Positions 14,916 to 23,762 of a stretch of 52,955 nucleotides of DNA are shown piece after piece. Both the position numbers and the translations under genes were made by a program. Below the pieces are notes generated by a model. It saw only the letters and a list, made by a program, of their open reading frames with translations, made no database searches and was not told the origin of the DNA. Location: contig PMTV01000025.1 of the NCBI GenBank assembly GCA_003167215.1, positions 93,495-146,449 on the forward strand, written 5' to 3'. Source of the stretch: Acidobacteriota bacterium (GTDB taxonomy: Bacteria > Acidobacteriota > Terriglobia > Acidiferrales > UBA7541). The stretch's first letter is position 1, and each line of letters begins with the position of its first letter.

Positions 14916-16793
14916 TTAATCATCGGCAGGCAGCGGTTGCGAAAATCCAGTCCCACCACCGGGCACCGGAGCAGTCAATTCCTGCTCCCTGTATTGCAGC
15001 TGATAGAGACGGTAGTAAATTCCGCGCAGCGCGAGAAGTTCTTGATGCGAACCCTGTTCCCGGAGGCGGCCTTTATGAAAGACGAGGATGCGGTGAGCGT
15101 GCTGAATCGTGCTCAGGCGATGCGCGATCACGACGGCGGTGCGGCCCTGGAGCAGCCGGTCGAGCGCTTCACGGATCAAGAGCTCGGTTTTGGTGTCCAC
15201 GCTGGAGGTAGCTTCGTCGAGAATCAGGAACTTCGGGTTGTGCGCCAGAGCGCGAGCGAAACTCACGAGCTGGCGCTGGCCCACAGAAAGCGTTGAACCG
15301 CGCTCGGTGACGGGCGTCTCCACGCCTTGAGGTTGCGATTCGAGAAAAGGGCCGAGCCCGACTTCACGCAGCGCCTTTTCGGTAGCCGCTCGGCTTATCG
15401 TTTCGGTGCCGAGCTTGACGTTGGATTCCAGCGTGCCGGTAAAAAGGAACGGGTCCTGCAAGACGATTCCAAAAAGGCGGCGCAGTTCCTGCATGTCCAT
15501 CGTTCGGATGTCCACACCGTCGAGCAAAATTTCTCCGCGTTGAATATCGTAGAAGCGCAGTAGAAGCTGAATGATGGTGGTCTTTCCGGCCCCGGTATGG
15601 CCGACGATCGCGAGCGTTTGCCCCGGTTCCACGCGGAAGGAGACGTCGCGTAAAACCCAATCTGCTTCTTTCGGCTCAGCTCCGCCGGTATAAGAGAACC
15701 AAACGTTGCGAAATTCGATTTCCCCGCGCGCGGATGGAAGCGTGTGCGCCTGAGCAGGGGACGTAATCGTAAAGGGCTCGTCGAGAAGCTTGAAGATGCG
15801 CTCGGAAGCGGCCATGGCCGTCTGCAAAATATTGAATTTCTCGCTCAGGTCCTGAATGGGCCGGAAGAAGCGCTGCGCGTAAAGCATAAATGCAAGCAGC
15901 ACGCCGACTTCAATCGTGCCTGTAATCGCTTTTAGGCCGCCGACCCAGTACAACAACGCGAGGCCGGCCATGCTGAGAAATTCGACGGCCGGATAGAAGA
16001 AGGAGAACGCATCAATGGCCTCTTTGTACGCCTCCATGTGGACGCGGTTCAATTCCTCAAATTGCTTGCGCGATTTCCATTCGCGATTGAACAGTTGCAC
16101 AACAGACATGCCGCTGATGTGTTCCTGCAGAAAAGCGTTAATACGCGCGATGGCTGTGCGGATGCGGCGGTTCGCGTTGCGCACTTTGTTCCGGAAAAAA
16201 TACGTCAACAGAATCATGAACGGCAGGGGAGAGAGAGTCGCGAATGCAAGAAACGGATGCCACTTAAATAAAATTGCGATCATTGCGAAAAGCAATACGA
16301 AATCGTTCAGCATGGCCGCGACGCCGGAGGCAAAAAGATCGTTTAAGGCATCCACGTCGGTGGTCGCCCTCGTTACCAGACGCCCCACAGGGCTGCGGTC
16401 AAAATAGCTCATCGGCAGGCGCTGCAAGTGTTCGAAAATTTCCTTGCGCAGGTCGTACATGGTTTCCTGCCCGACCCATTGCATTATCCGTACCTGCGCG
16501 TATTGCAGCCCGAAACTGCCCATAAGCGCTCCCGCAGACGCGGCCACTACCCACAGCAGTCCTTTTAAAGCCTCGCTGCCCGTAATGGAATTATTGAAGC
16601 CGGGGACGATATATTTATCCACCGCGATGTGGAAAAGATACGGCGCCACGATCTCCATGGCTGTGACGCCGAGAGTGAGGGACACTGCGGCTACGACATA
16701 CCAGCGGTACGGACGCAGGTACTTCATCAGCCGGCGGGTTAGCGTCGAGTCGTAAAGCTTTCCTAATTTCTCTTCTTCGCGGAAATCGCTCAT
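14916..16793 (-). CDS. ABC exporter half-transporter (partner with canonical Walker B)
   Basis: A 625-residue half-transporter with six predicted membrane helices (about 28-310) and a nucleotide-binding domain from about 355. Walker A is G-H-T-G-A-G-K-T-T and Walker B ends I-L-D-E-A-T with the catalytic Glu. The signature is L-S-V-G-Q instead of L-S-G-G-Q. Its start overlaps the stop of the upstream half-transporter (ATGA, 16793-16790). In heterodimeric exporters such as TM287/288 and LmrCD a non-standard signature pairs with the degenerate site of the partner, which is what is seen here. The substrate could be a drug or lipid; the neighbouring lpxB hints at envelope lipids. Confidence 0.9.
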   Translation of the reverse strand: MSDFREEEKLGKLYDSTLTRRLMKYLRPYRWYVVAAVSLTLGVTAMEIVAPYLFHIAVDKYIVPGFNNSITGSEALKGLLWVVAASAGALMGSFGLQYAQVRIMQWVGQETMYDLRKEIFEHLQRLPMSYFDRSPVGRLVTRATTDVDALNDLFASGVAAMLNDFVLLFAMIAILFKWHPFLAFATLSPLPFMILLTYFFRNKVRNANRRIRTAIARINAFLQEHISGMSVVQLFNREWKSRKQFEELNRVHMEAYKEAIDAFSFFYPAVEFLSMAGLALLYWVGGLKAITGTIEVGVLLAFMLYAQRFFRPIQDLSEKFNILQTAMAASERIFKLLDEPFTITSPAQAHTLPSARGEIEFRNVWFSYTGGAEPKEADWVLRDVSFRVEPGQTLAIVGHTGAGKTTIIQLLLRFYDIQRGEILLDGVDIRTMDMQELRRLFGIVLQDPFLFTGTLESNVKLGTETISRAATEKALREVGLGPFLESQPQGVETPVTERGSTLSVGQRQLVSFARALAHNPKFLILDEATSSVDTKTELLIREALDRLLQGRTAVVIAHRLSTIQHAHRILVFHKGRLREQGSHQELLALRGIYYRLYQLQYREQELTAPVPGGGTGFSQPLPADD

Positions 16794-18739
16794 TCGCGTT
16801 CAAGCTCTTCTTCAAGAAGTTGCTTTTGATACAGGTCCGCGTAATAGCCGTTGTGCGCGAGCAGTTCGTCGTGCGTGCCGCGCTCGATGACATAGCCCTC
16901 GCGGAGGACGATTATTTGGTCGGCATTCTTCACGGTCGAGACGCGGTGAGAAATCAGAATAGTCGTGCGCTCGCGCATCACGTCGCGCAGGCGGCGCAAG
17001 ATGCGCTCTTCGGTATCGGTATCCACGTTCGCCAGCGAGTCGTCGAGAATCAGGATTTTTGGATGCCGCATGATGGCGCGGGCCAGTGCCGTACGCTGCT
17101 TTTGCCCGCCGGAGAGCGTGATTCCGCGTTCCCCTACCATGGTGCTAAACCGATGCGGAAAACTCTCAATCTCGCCGGAAATGCTCGCGATTTCAGCCGC
17201 TTCGAGAATGTGCTCTTCCGCCGCGTCCACCGCGCCGAATGCAATGTTTTCGCTAATCGTTTCGCTGAATAAAAACGTGTCCTGCGGAACGTACCCGATC
17301 GCGTTGCGAAGTTCGGTAAGCGGATACTCTCGAATGGAACGACCGTCGAGGAATAATGTGTTCGGAGGCGCATCCCACAAACGCGCGATCAGAGCCGCTA
17401 AAGTGGACTTACCGCTGCCGGTCGGCCCTACGACTGCCAGAGTCGTGCCTGCCGGAACGTGCAAGTTGATGTTGTGGAGGACGGGCTCTCCCGCCTGCGT
17501 TTCCGAACCCGAAGTTGGGTAGGTGAACGTGAGGTTTCGAAAATCAATCTCGCCGCGGACCGCGGATTTCTCCTGTGGCGCGGGAGCATCTCCATTCGGC
17601 CGCATGTTGAAAGGGTCAGTCGGCGTATGCGCTGGGGCGGACGAATCTCGAATCCCCGGTTCCGCGTTCATGATGTAATTCAGCCGGCCCATGGACGCGG
17701 CCCCGCGCTGGAAGATATTCGTCACCCAGCCGAGAGCGATCATCGGCCATACAAGCTGGATCAAGAACATGTAAAACGCGTTGAACGTTCCAAGTGAAAC
17801 GCGATGATCGATCACTTGCTTGCCGCCCAGCCACAACAGGATCAGAACGGTCATGCCGATCAGTGTGGAAAGCCCCGGAAAAAAAAGACTCCAAGTGCTG
17901 ATGAGTTTGATGTTGCGGTTTACATAGTCACGATTGGCTTCGTCGAACTTCGCGACTTCCTGTTTTTCCTGGGCGTAGGCGCGAATGACGCGCATGCCGG
18001 TAAGATTTTCCTGTGCGCGAGTGGAAAGCACGCCAAGCGCGGCCTGAATCTGCTCCGAGAGCCGGTGAATAATCTCGCCGAAATAGCGGGTGACGATGGC
18101 AACGATCGGCACAGGAATCAAGACCCACATCGTGAGCCCCGGCGAGAGTTTAAGCATGAAGAAAATCGCCAGCACCATCGTGGAGATCGTAGTCGCGCTG
18201 TACATGATGCCGGGACCGAGCACCATGCGCACCCCGTTCAGGTCGTTTGTGGCGCGAGACATCAAATCGCCCGTCCGATTGCGCACGTAAAATTCCGGTT
18301 CGAGCAAGACCAGACGCGCCAGCAGATCGTTGCGCAGGTCGTATTCAATCTCGCGAGAAACTCCGATCAGTATCCATCTGGTCCAAAAGGAGAAAAATCC
18401 CTTGGCAAGCATCACCGCTACCAGGATCAGGCAATAGAGTCCCAAAGCGTGGCGGCTGCGCGGCGCATAAATCGAAAAAAGCGGTGAGAGGAGTGCGCGC
18501 GAAAATCCGCTCAGAGTCGAAAGCGTACGCGGCGATCCTTGCACCAGGTCCGTAATCATTCCAATGATCAGTTGGGGCAGCGCCCCGACCAGCCCCATCA
18601 GCGCTAGAGTCAAAAGTCCCAGAGCCGTCATCCCCTTGTAGCGGAGGACGTACGGAACGAGCGTCTTCATTTGGCTCCAGCCGGAAGGCTTGGGTTGCGG
18701 GCGCACCGTGGCGACGACCGGTTGGGCGATGGCGCTCAT
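16790..18739 (-). CDS. ABC exporter half-transporter (partner with degenerate Walker B)
   Basis: A 649-residue half-transporter with an N-terminal membrane domain (about 40-350), a Pro/Ala-rich linker and a nucleotide-binding domain from about 400. Walker A is G-P-T-G-S-G-K-S-T and the signature a perfect L-S-G-G-Q. Walker B reads I-L-I-L-D-D-S, with Asp in place of the catalytic Glu, as in TM287, BmrC and LmrC. Together with the downstream gene it should form a heterodimer with one active and one degenerate ATP site. Its start overlaps the lipoprotein stop (ATGA), so lipoprotein, both subunits and probably lpxB are one operon. Confidence 0.9.
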   Translation of the reverse strand: MSAIAQPVVATVRPQPKPSGWSQMKTLVPYVLRYKGMTALGLLTLALMGLVGALPQLIIGMITDLVQGSPRTLSTLSGFSRALLSPLFSIYAPRSRHALGLYCLILVAVMLAKGFFSFWTRWILIGVSREIEYDLRNDLLARLVLLEPEFYVRNRTGDLMSRATNDLNGVRMVLGPGIMYSATTISTMVLAIFFMLKLSPGLTMWVLIPVPIVAIVTRYFGEIIHRLSEQIQAALGVLSTRAQENLTGMRVIRAYAQEKQEVAKFDEANRDYVNRNIKLISTWSLFFPGLSTLIGMTVLILLWLGGKQVIDHRVSLGTFNAFYMFLIQLVWPMIALGWVTNIFQRGAASMGRLNYIMNAEPGIRDSSAPAHTPTDPFNMRPNGDAPAPQEKSAVRGEIDFRNLTFTYPTSGSETQAGEPVLHNINLHVPAGTTLAVVGPTGSGKSTLAALIARLWDAPPNTLFLDGRSIREYPLTELRNAIGYVPQDTFLFSETISENIAFGAVDAAEEHILEAAEIASISGEIESFPHRFSTMVGERGITLSGGQKQRTALARAIMRHPKILILDDSLANVDTDTEERILRRLRDVMRERTTILISHRVSTVKNADQIIVLREGYVIERGTHDELLAHNGYYADLYQKQLLEEELERE

Positions 18740-19365
18740 GGATGAACCTGCGACTGCGGAGTGTCCAGCGTGGGCAATTCCCCGAGGAAATTTTCGAAGG
18801 TCCTGTCGAGCGATTGGTAACGTTTCACCTTCGGATTCCAGCGGATTCCCACTGGCAATACGTGTCCGCCCTCACCTTTAGGTGACGCGATCGGTGTGAA
18901 ATACATTTCCAATCCCTTTTCGTGCTGTTCGAATTGCAACCGCCAGCCGTTCACCGGCGCCAGGGGAGATCCTCCGAGAAATCCCTTCGTGTTCTTCAGA
19001 TGTTCGTCGCACAGGAAGATCTGTTTCCAAGTGTTGCCGTCATTTTCGATTATAACAGCGCGCGTGACGACGGTGCCTGCCGCGACGCCTGGGGGGATTG
19101 CCTTCAGACGATTTACCGCCAGAACCTGCTGCGGGCCTGTCTTGGAAAGGTCGCCGAACGCCAGGACTTCAGTTTCTGAACCCAACGCCAGCTCGGCAGC
19201 TTTCTGCACGTCAGGTGGAATTGCCGGAGCGGCTGGCGTGGGACCAACGGCGTCTGATGTGGCTGCACGGGGAGGGGTCGCCGTGGGAGTTTCGCAAGAC
19301 AGAACCGTGAGTGCCGCCGCGGCGACAGCAATGAGCGCGATTGTTTTCATGCTTTTTTTGCGCAT
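18736..19365 (-). CDS. Putative lipoprotein of unknown function
   Basis: A 209-residue protein with a short basic N-terminus, an Ala-rich hydrophobic stretch and a possible lipobox V-L-S-C near residue 24, followed by a Pro/Thr/Ala-rich linker and a globular domain (about 50-200). I chose the ATG at 19365; another at 19350 would also give a good signal peptide, and neither has a clear Shine-Dalgarno. Its stop overlaps the start of the ABC half-transporter (18739-18736), which suggests a functional link, for example an accessory periplasmic component. I do not recognise the family. Confidence 0.72.
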   Translation of the reverse strand: MRKKSMKTIALIAVAAAALTVLSCETPTATPPRAATSDAVGPTPAAPAIPPDVQKAAELALGSETEVLAFGDLSKTGPQQVLAVNRLKAIPPGVAAGTVVTRAVIIENDGNTWKQIFLCDEHLKNTKGFLGGSPLAPVNGWRLQFEQHEKGLEMYFTPIASPKGEGGHVLPVGIRWNPKVKRYQSLDRTFENFLGELPTLDTPQSQVHP

Positions 19366-19370
19366 CCGGA

Positions 19371-19943
19371 TCAAAGGCTCGACGCCGCCAGCGTGATAGA
19401 CACCACCTGCTTGGAGGAAACGCTGCAAGACACCTCCATCACCTGGGGGACGTTTGAGCCGGCCCAATCGAACGAGTACAACCATAATTCTAGCTGTTCG
19501 CTTCCTCTCGCGGAAGGACTCTCAGATTCAGGCTTGCCATATATTTCGGCCATGCGACTGCACGGGTCGCCGAGCTGCAAACCCTGGCCGGACGCTAACA
19601 ACTTCAAGCGGCTGGGAGCCATTACGACAGCCTGGCATTTTGCCATGATTTCAGGTTTGTAGTCGGTATCCACTGTGATCGTTTGAACGATTTTATTTGC
19701 GTCTACTTCAACGCGAAGTTCGCGGTGGGTGCAGATGTCGCCCCACAACAATGCGTCCGTTACGGATTCGTCGCGATCCAGCTCGCGGAAAATTTTCTGT
19801 GGCGAAGCGAGCCTGTCGCGGCCTGGATGAAGTCCGGCAAGGCTCAGCTCGTTTGTTCGCTTGGAAGCCTCGACTGACGGCACGGCTTGAACCCCCAGCA
19901 TCAGGAGGGAAGCCAAGCTAACGAGCTGCCAGAATTTCTTCAA
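19371..19943 (-). CDS. Secreted protein of unknown function
   Basis: About 190 residues from a TTG start at 19943 that has GAGG at a suitable distance. This start places a normal signal peptide at the N-terminus (L-V-S-L-A-S-L-L-M-L-G core, cleavage after V-E-A). The frame is open to an ATG at 20021, but that would add 26 basic residues ahead of the signal and overlap the upstream gene by about 100 bp. The mature part has two Cys pairs possibly forming disulfides and a G-D-P-C-S-R motif near the middle. The gene ends 5 bp before the lipoprotein start. No family recognised. Confidence 0.6.
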   Translation of the reverse strand: MKKFWQLVSLASLLMLGVQAVPSVEASKRTNELSLAGLHPGRDRLASPQKIFRELDRDESVTDALLWGDICTHRELRVEVDANKIVQTITVDTDYKPEIMAKCQAVVMAPSRLKLLASGQGLQLGDPCSRMAEIYGKPESESPSARGSEQLELWLYSFDWAGSNVPQVMEVSCSVSSKQVVSITLAASSL

Positions 19944-20592
19944 GGCGCGCCTCAAAGTTTTCCTCACCCTCCGACCACAGCCGCACCCTGGCGACCGGCA
20001 AAGCTTTTTCGATCCGGCCAACCCAGTCGAAAAGTTTTCTTATGTTCTCGCGAGTCTTTTCATAATAGTTGTGCAAATTTTCAGGACGCGCCATGGCTTC
20101 AAGAAACAGTTTTTCCTCCGGGCTTTCCGCGGTTGAACGGCCAATCTGCCGGATGCCGAGCAAGCCTGCGTGTCCGGTGAAGAGATGCTCGAAGCCGAAA
20201 TTTACTTCCAAATGGCCGTCTTGACGCCAGGCTCCGCTGTCGAAATCCTCCCCATAACAAATAAGCTCCAGGGCTTGCGGCTGCAACTGCCATCGCGCCG
20301 GATCGCCTTCGTAAACCCACAGGTCCCAGCGCGAATGAACCGAGTAAGAGCTGTCGTTATTCAAATGATTCTTCGCCAATTCCACGATGCTTGCGGCATC
20401 CAGAGGAAGCGAACGCAGATCCTGCTCGTAGACCGGAGTTTCCGTCCAGTCCACCGCGCGAATTTCGAGATGCGTGAATCCGGGCTGCTTCGCAGTGAAG
20501 GGAACCGTGGAAAGAAAAGTGCCCAATCTTTCGAGAAGGAGATCCTCGGGAAAATCCTTGCACCAGATACTCAGGTAAGCCTGATTCGACAT
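19918..20592 (-). CDS. Conserved-looking cytoplasmic protein of unknown function
   Basis: A 224-residue protein without signal peptide, membrane segment or recognisable motif. It is rich in Trp and acidic residues (for example S-R-W-D-L-W-V-Y-E-G near residue 90 and F-D-W-V-G-R near 190). Codon use and the long open frame support it. The ATG at 20592 is preferred over one 9 bases upstream because a TATAAT box ends 7 bases before it, which would give a leaderless message. It heads the run of minus-strand genes leading to the ABC exporter and lpxB. Confidence 0.68.
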   Translation of the reverse strand: MSNQAYLSIWCKDFPEDLLLERLGTFLSTVPFTAKQPGFTHLEIRAVDWTETPVYEQDLRSLPLDAASIVELAKNHLNNDSSYSVHSRWDLWVYEGDPARWQLQPQALELICYGEDFDSGAWRQDGHLEVNFGFEHLFTGHAGLLGIRQIGRSTAESPEEKLFLEAMARPENLHNYYEKTRENIRKLFDWVGRIEKALPVARVRLWSEGEENFEARLEEILAAR

Positions 20593-20599
20593 GCCGAGC

Positions 20600-20605
20600 A
20601 TTATA
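20600..20605 (-). promoter_or_regulatory. TATAAT -10 box, predicted leaderless start
   Basis: On the minus strand a perfect TATAAT occupies 20605-20600. The ATG at 20592 begins 8 bases after the last T, which is where transcription would start. No Shine-Dalgarno is present. The -35 region (about 20623-20629) is poor, TTCGGC or TTTCGG at best. The distance fits a leaderless transcript of the 224-residue gene. Confidence 0.5.
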
Positions 20606-20673
20606 CCGGGATGCAGCTTGGAGCCGAAATGGAGGCAGCGGGTGCGGAAACGGTCTAAATCGCGGACTTTGGA

Positions 20674-23562
20674 TTACTTTTTGTGCTTAGGAGAGTCTTC
20701 GTCTTCTTCGGTGTTGAAGTCCGTGGAAATGCCGAGGAGCCGTTCCTTCAGAGTGTCGCCCATCCCGGCGAGAACTTCTGAGCAGGTTTCGCGAAGGCGC
20801 TTTTCGGCGGCTTTGGCAATAGTGTCGAGCACGGATTGCGAATGCTGGCCGAGCGTGGTGGCGGAAGCCAGCAACCAGGAGTTGGAGGCGTTTTCCAGTC
20901 GAGCCTTGTATTGTTCGATGGATTCATCGGTGGACTGTTTCAATTGCAGCTTCCACTCTTCCTTTTCGACTTCGCGCTTTTCTTCCCAGGCTTCAATGAG
21001 CGGCGCAAGTTGCGATTGAAGGAATGTCCGCGCCTGCTCCACGCCTTCCATCATGCGCTCGTCCATTTTCTGCTGAAATTCGGCGAGCGAGCCTTCGCGG
21101 TTGAACTCCATATCGGAGCGCGCCTTTTCCAGCGCCGAGCGGGAACTTTGTTCGAACCGCCGTAGAGACTCGCCGGTCACGCGCTGCACCTGATCGGAGA
21201 AGGATGCCGTCGCGATTTGGGCCGTTTCGTTGAGTTTCTCTCGTTCGCGGGCCACTACTTCTCCCGCGGCGTCTTCGATTTGCGCCGTGCTGTGCTCCAC
21301 ATACGTTCGGCGGTAGTGATCGAGCTCGGAAGCCAGCATGCTGGATACTTCGGCGGCGCGATCGCGAAGTGTCGTGGCAGATTGCTCGACGGCCTTTTCG
21401 AGCGAGGTCTGCATCGTGGTCTGCGCTTTTTTCTGATACCAATCGGAAGCTTTCGACAGAGCCTCGTACGTCTCGTGCTGCGTCTCCGTGCTTTTTTGCT
21501 GCAAGTCTTCTTGGACTTTCGAAAGAGAAGCCCGGCAAGATTCCTCGAATTCCGCGGGAACCTTGGAGGCCTCCGCGCGGAGTCGTTCAAGCGACTCCTG
21601 GACCACCTGTTGCGAAGACTGCTGCGCTTGCTCGCGAATTGAATGTTGCAGTTGCGCGGCTTGCTCCGCGGCCTGGCGCATCTGTTCGCCGATGGCGCTC
21701 TTCAGGTTTGACGCTTGCTGCTCGGCATTCTGCAGCTCGGACGCCATCTTTTGCACCGCTTCGAGGCTTGGCGCGATCTTCTGATCGAGTTCGGCGGAAA
21801 CTCGCGCGAGAACCTTTTGTGCGGATGCTTCCAGCGCCGGTTCAATCTGCTGTGCGCGTTCGGAGATAATTTGATCGGCGCTCCGACTGATCTGCTCCCG
21901 TTGCGCGCCAAGAATCTCATCGAGGTGCTGGCGCGTTTGTTCGAGAGTGACCTTCGCGGCATCCCGGAGTTGCAACTTGGTTTCTTCCGCCCGGTCGCGC
22001 TCGTGCTTCAGGCTGGCCCCGAGCGATTCGATGGTCGTAGCTGCGCTGTCGATCACTTCGTCCAGCGAAGTACGAAGAATATCGCTGCGGGTAAGAATGT
22101 TTTGCTCCGCTTGCGACATCGCTTGCCGCGACACTTCGGAAATTTTCTCGTCTATCCGCTGCGACGCGTTCGCGATTTTCTCGTCGAACTCGTGCGACGC
22201 TCCCGCCAGGCTGGCCTCGACTTGCTGATTCCAGCGCTGGTTCGCCGCGGCTATCTCCGCTTGCGATTGCTCCACCGTCTGGCTTCGCACGCTCTGGGCC
22301 GTTTCTTCCAAACTCTTGCGCCATTGATCCAGATGTTGCTGCGCCACTTCCGGCGAGGAAAGAATTTCCAGCGACGGCGTGGCCGCCGCGCGCTCGATCA
22401 AAGCCCGCTCCACCGCTTCATCGACCGCTTGCTTCAGGCTGTGCGCCTCCGTTTGCTCCGCCGCCTGTCGGGCTGCCTGAGTTGCGGCTTGCTCGGCTGC
22501 ATGGCTCACTGCCTGCTCCACTGCGTCACGGATTTTCTCGTCGAGATGAATTGCGGAAGCCTCGGTGGACTTTCGCGCCTCGTCCACAATCGCCGCTGTG
22601 CGCTCCGCCGCCTGTTGCACCACCTTCTTCACCGAAGCTTCGGACACGCGCTCCATCGAAACCTTGATAGCTTTCTCGATGGCCTCATGTAGTTGCGAAT
22701 CGAGTTGCTGGCGGGCAATTGCCATTTCCTCGGTGATCGCCGCTTCTGCGGTCCTGCGCATTGACTTGTCGAGTTTTTCCTTAACTTCGTCCACCATTTG
22801 CGCCATTTGGCGCGCTAGCGGTCCCTGCACATCTTGGCTTGTACTTGGAACTACATGGATCTTGCTTTCTTCCGCCGGAGCGGCTGGAACGCTTGCATGT
22901 GCCGGCGGCGCGGGCGCCTGATGGAAGGTTGCCTGCGGTGGTGCTGCAGGCACTCTGGATGCTGCAGTCGGTGCGGAAGGCAAAGGTGCCGCGACCGAGG
23001 GCGCAGGAATCGCTGGTTTTGCACTCTCGCTTGAGGGCCTGGGAGTCAGCTGAACCGTTGCCGGCGTTTCCGCTTTCTTATCCTGGGAAGCCGATGGAGG
23101 AGCAGAAACCGTTGCGACGGGCGGTGCCGCGGATAGTTTCGGATCAACGGCGGCATACGTAGCAGAACTTTCCGCGCCAGCCTCATCCGACATCGGGAAC
23201 CAGTCCTCGGGTGGGAACGCTATACCCCAGACGTTACCGGCGGCTTCAAACTCAAGCCCAATTTGAAACAGCTCGCGAACTGTGCGCGGTCGCTGCACCC
23301 ATACTACCCGGCCCTGAGTGGTACGCTTTTGTCCCGCTTCGGGACGAGGGACTTCCAGCGTAACCATCGAATTCTTGGGAACGTAATGTTTCGACTGGTA
23401 CTTACATCCGTGACAATTCACCATCACGGTTGTGGTTCGTTCCTTAAATGGTTGGCCGAGCGCGTCCACACCCGTGACCGTTATGGGCACGGCCTGCACG
23501 ATCCGCGTGCTACGGCGCTTCTGTCCGTCTGGATTGGTCGATACCAGGGGTTCGGTCACCAT
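20674..23562 (-). CDS. Giant PilZ-coiled-coil protein
   Basis: About 962 residues from the ATG at 23562, with GGAGGA touching it; the adjoining GTG is an alternative start. The frame is open to 23724 but that part is Pro-rich and unlike a domain. Residues about 12-125 form a PilZ domain: R-R-S-T-R supplies the R-x-x-x-R that binds c-di-GMP, but the usual D/N-x-S-x-x-G loop is N-C-H-G-C. A Pro/Ala-rich linker follows (about 140-250), then some 680 residues rich in Ala, Gln, Glu, Lys and Ser that look like continuous coiled coil, recalling chemoreceptor or apolipoprotein-like helices. There is no membrane segment. A c-di-GMP-responsive filament or scaffold is inference. Confidence 0.8.
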   Translation of the reverse strand: MVTEPLVSTNPDGQKRRSTRIVQAVPITVTGVDALGQPFKERTTTVMVNCHGCKYQSKHYVPKNSMVTLEVPRPEAGQKRTTQGRVVWVQRPRTVRELFQIGLEFEAAGNVWGIAFPPEDWFPMSDEAGAESSATYAAVDPKLSAAPPVATVSAPPSASQDKKAETPATVQLTPRPSSESAKPAIPAPSVAAPLPSAPTAASRVPAAPPQATFHQAPAPPAHASVPAAPAEESKIHVVPSTSQDVQGPLARQMAQMVDEVKEKLDKSMRRTAEAAITEEMAIARQQLDSQLHEAIEKAIKVSMERVSEASVKKVVQQAAERTAAIVDEARKSTEASAIHLDEKIRDAVEQAVSHAAEQAATQAARQAAEQTEAHSLKQAVDEAVERALIERAAATPSLEILSSPEVAQQHLDQWRKSLEETAQSVRSQTVEQSQAEIAAANQRWNQQVEASLAGASHEFDEKIANASQRIDEKISEVSRQAMSQAEQNILTRSDILRTSLDEVIDSAATTIESLGASLKHERDRAEETKLQLRDAAKVTLEQTRQHLDEILGAQREQISRSADQIISERAQQIEPALEASAQKVLARVSAELDQKIAPSLEAVQKMASELQNAEQQASNLKSAIGEQMRQAAEQAAQLQHSIREQAQQSSQQVVQESLERLRAEASKVPAEFEESCRASLSKVQEDLQQKSTETQHETYEALSKASDWYQKKAQTTMQTSLEKAVEQSATTLRDRAAEVSSMLASELDHYRRTYVEHSTAQIEDAAGEVVAREREKLNETAQIATASFSDQVQRVTGESLRRFEQSSRSALEKARSDMEFNREGSLAEFQQKMDERMMEGVEQARTFLQSQLAPLIEAWEEKREVEKEEWKLQLKQSTDESIEQYKARLENASNSWLLASATTLGQHSQSVLDTIAKAAEKRLRETCSEVLAGMGDTLKERLLGISTDFNTEEDEDSPKHKK

Positions 23563-23762
23563 TCCTCCAAGAGGGGTGTCTATTAAGGGTAGCACCGGCA
23601 GTGCGACGGGTCGAGCGACATAAGGGGGCTGTGCGAAAGGGTTACTTGGCGGTAACGCACAGCTACCAATCCGAGCGCGCGAGTTCCCAGGATTAAGAAG
23701 AGGGAAGGTGACGGCACCAACCAAAGTCCGTGCATTTCTAGCAAAGAGTTCTGCGCTTGGTT

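Noticed and set aside
14265-15296. Plus-strand open frame (343 codons) opposite lpxB and the ABC gene
   Set aside because: It spans two genes on the other strand and encodes no recognisable domain.
21715-22692. Plus-strand open frame (325 codons) opposite the PilZ-coiled-coil gene
   Set aside because: The Leu/Arg-rich product simply mirrors the Gln/Glu/Ala-rich coiled coil on the other strand.
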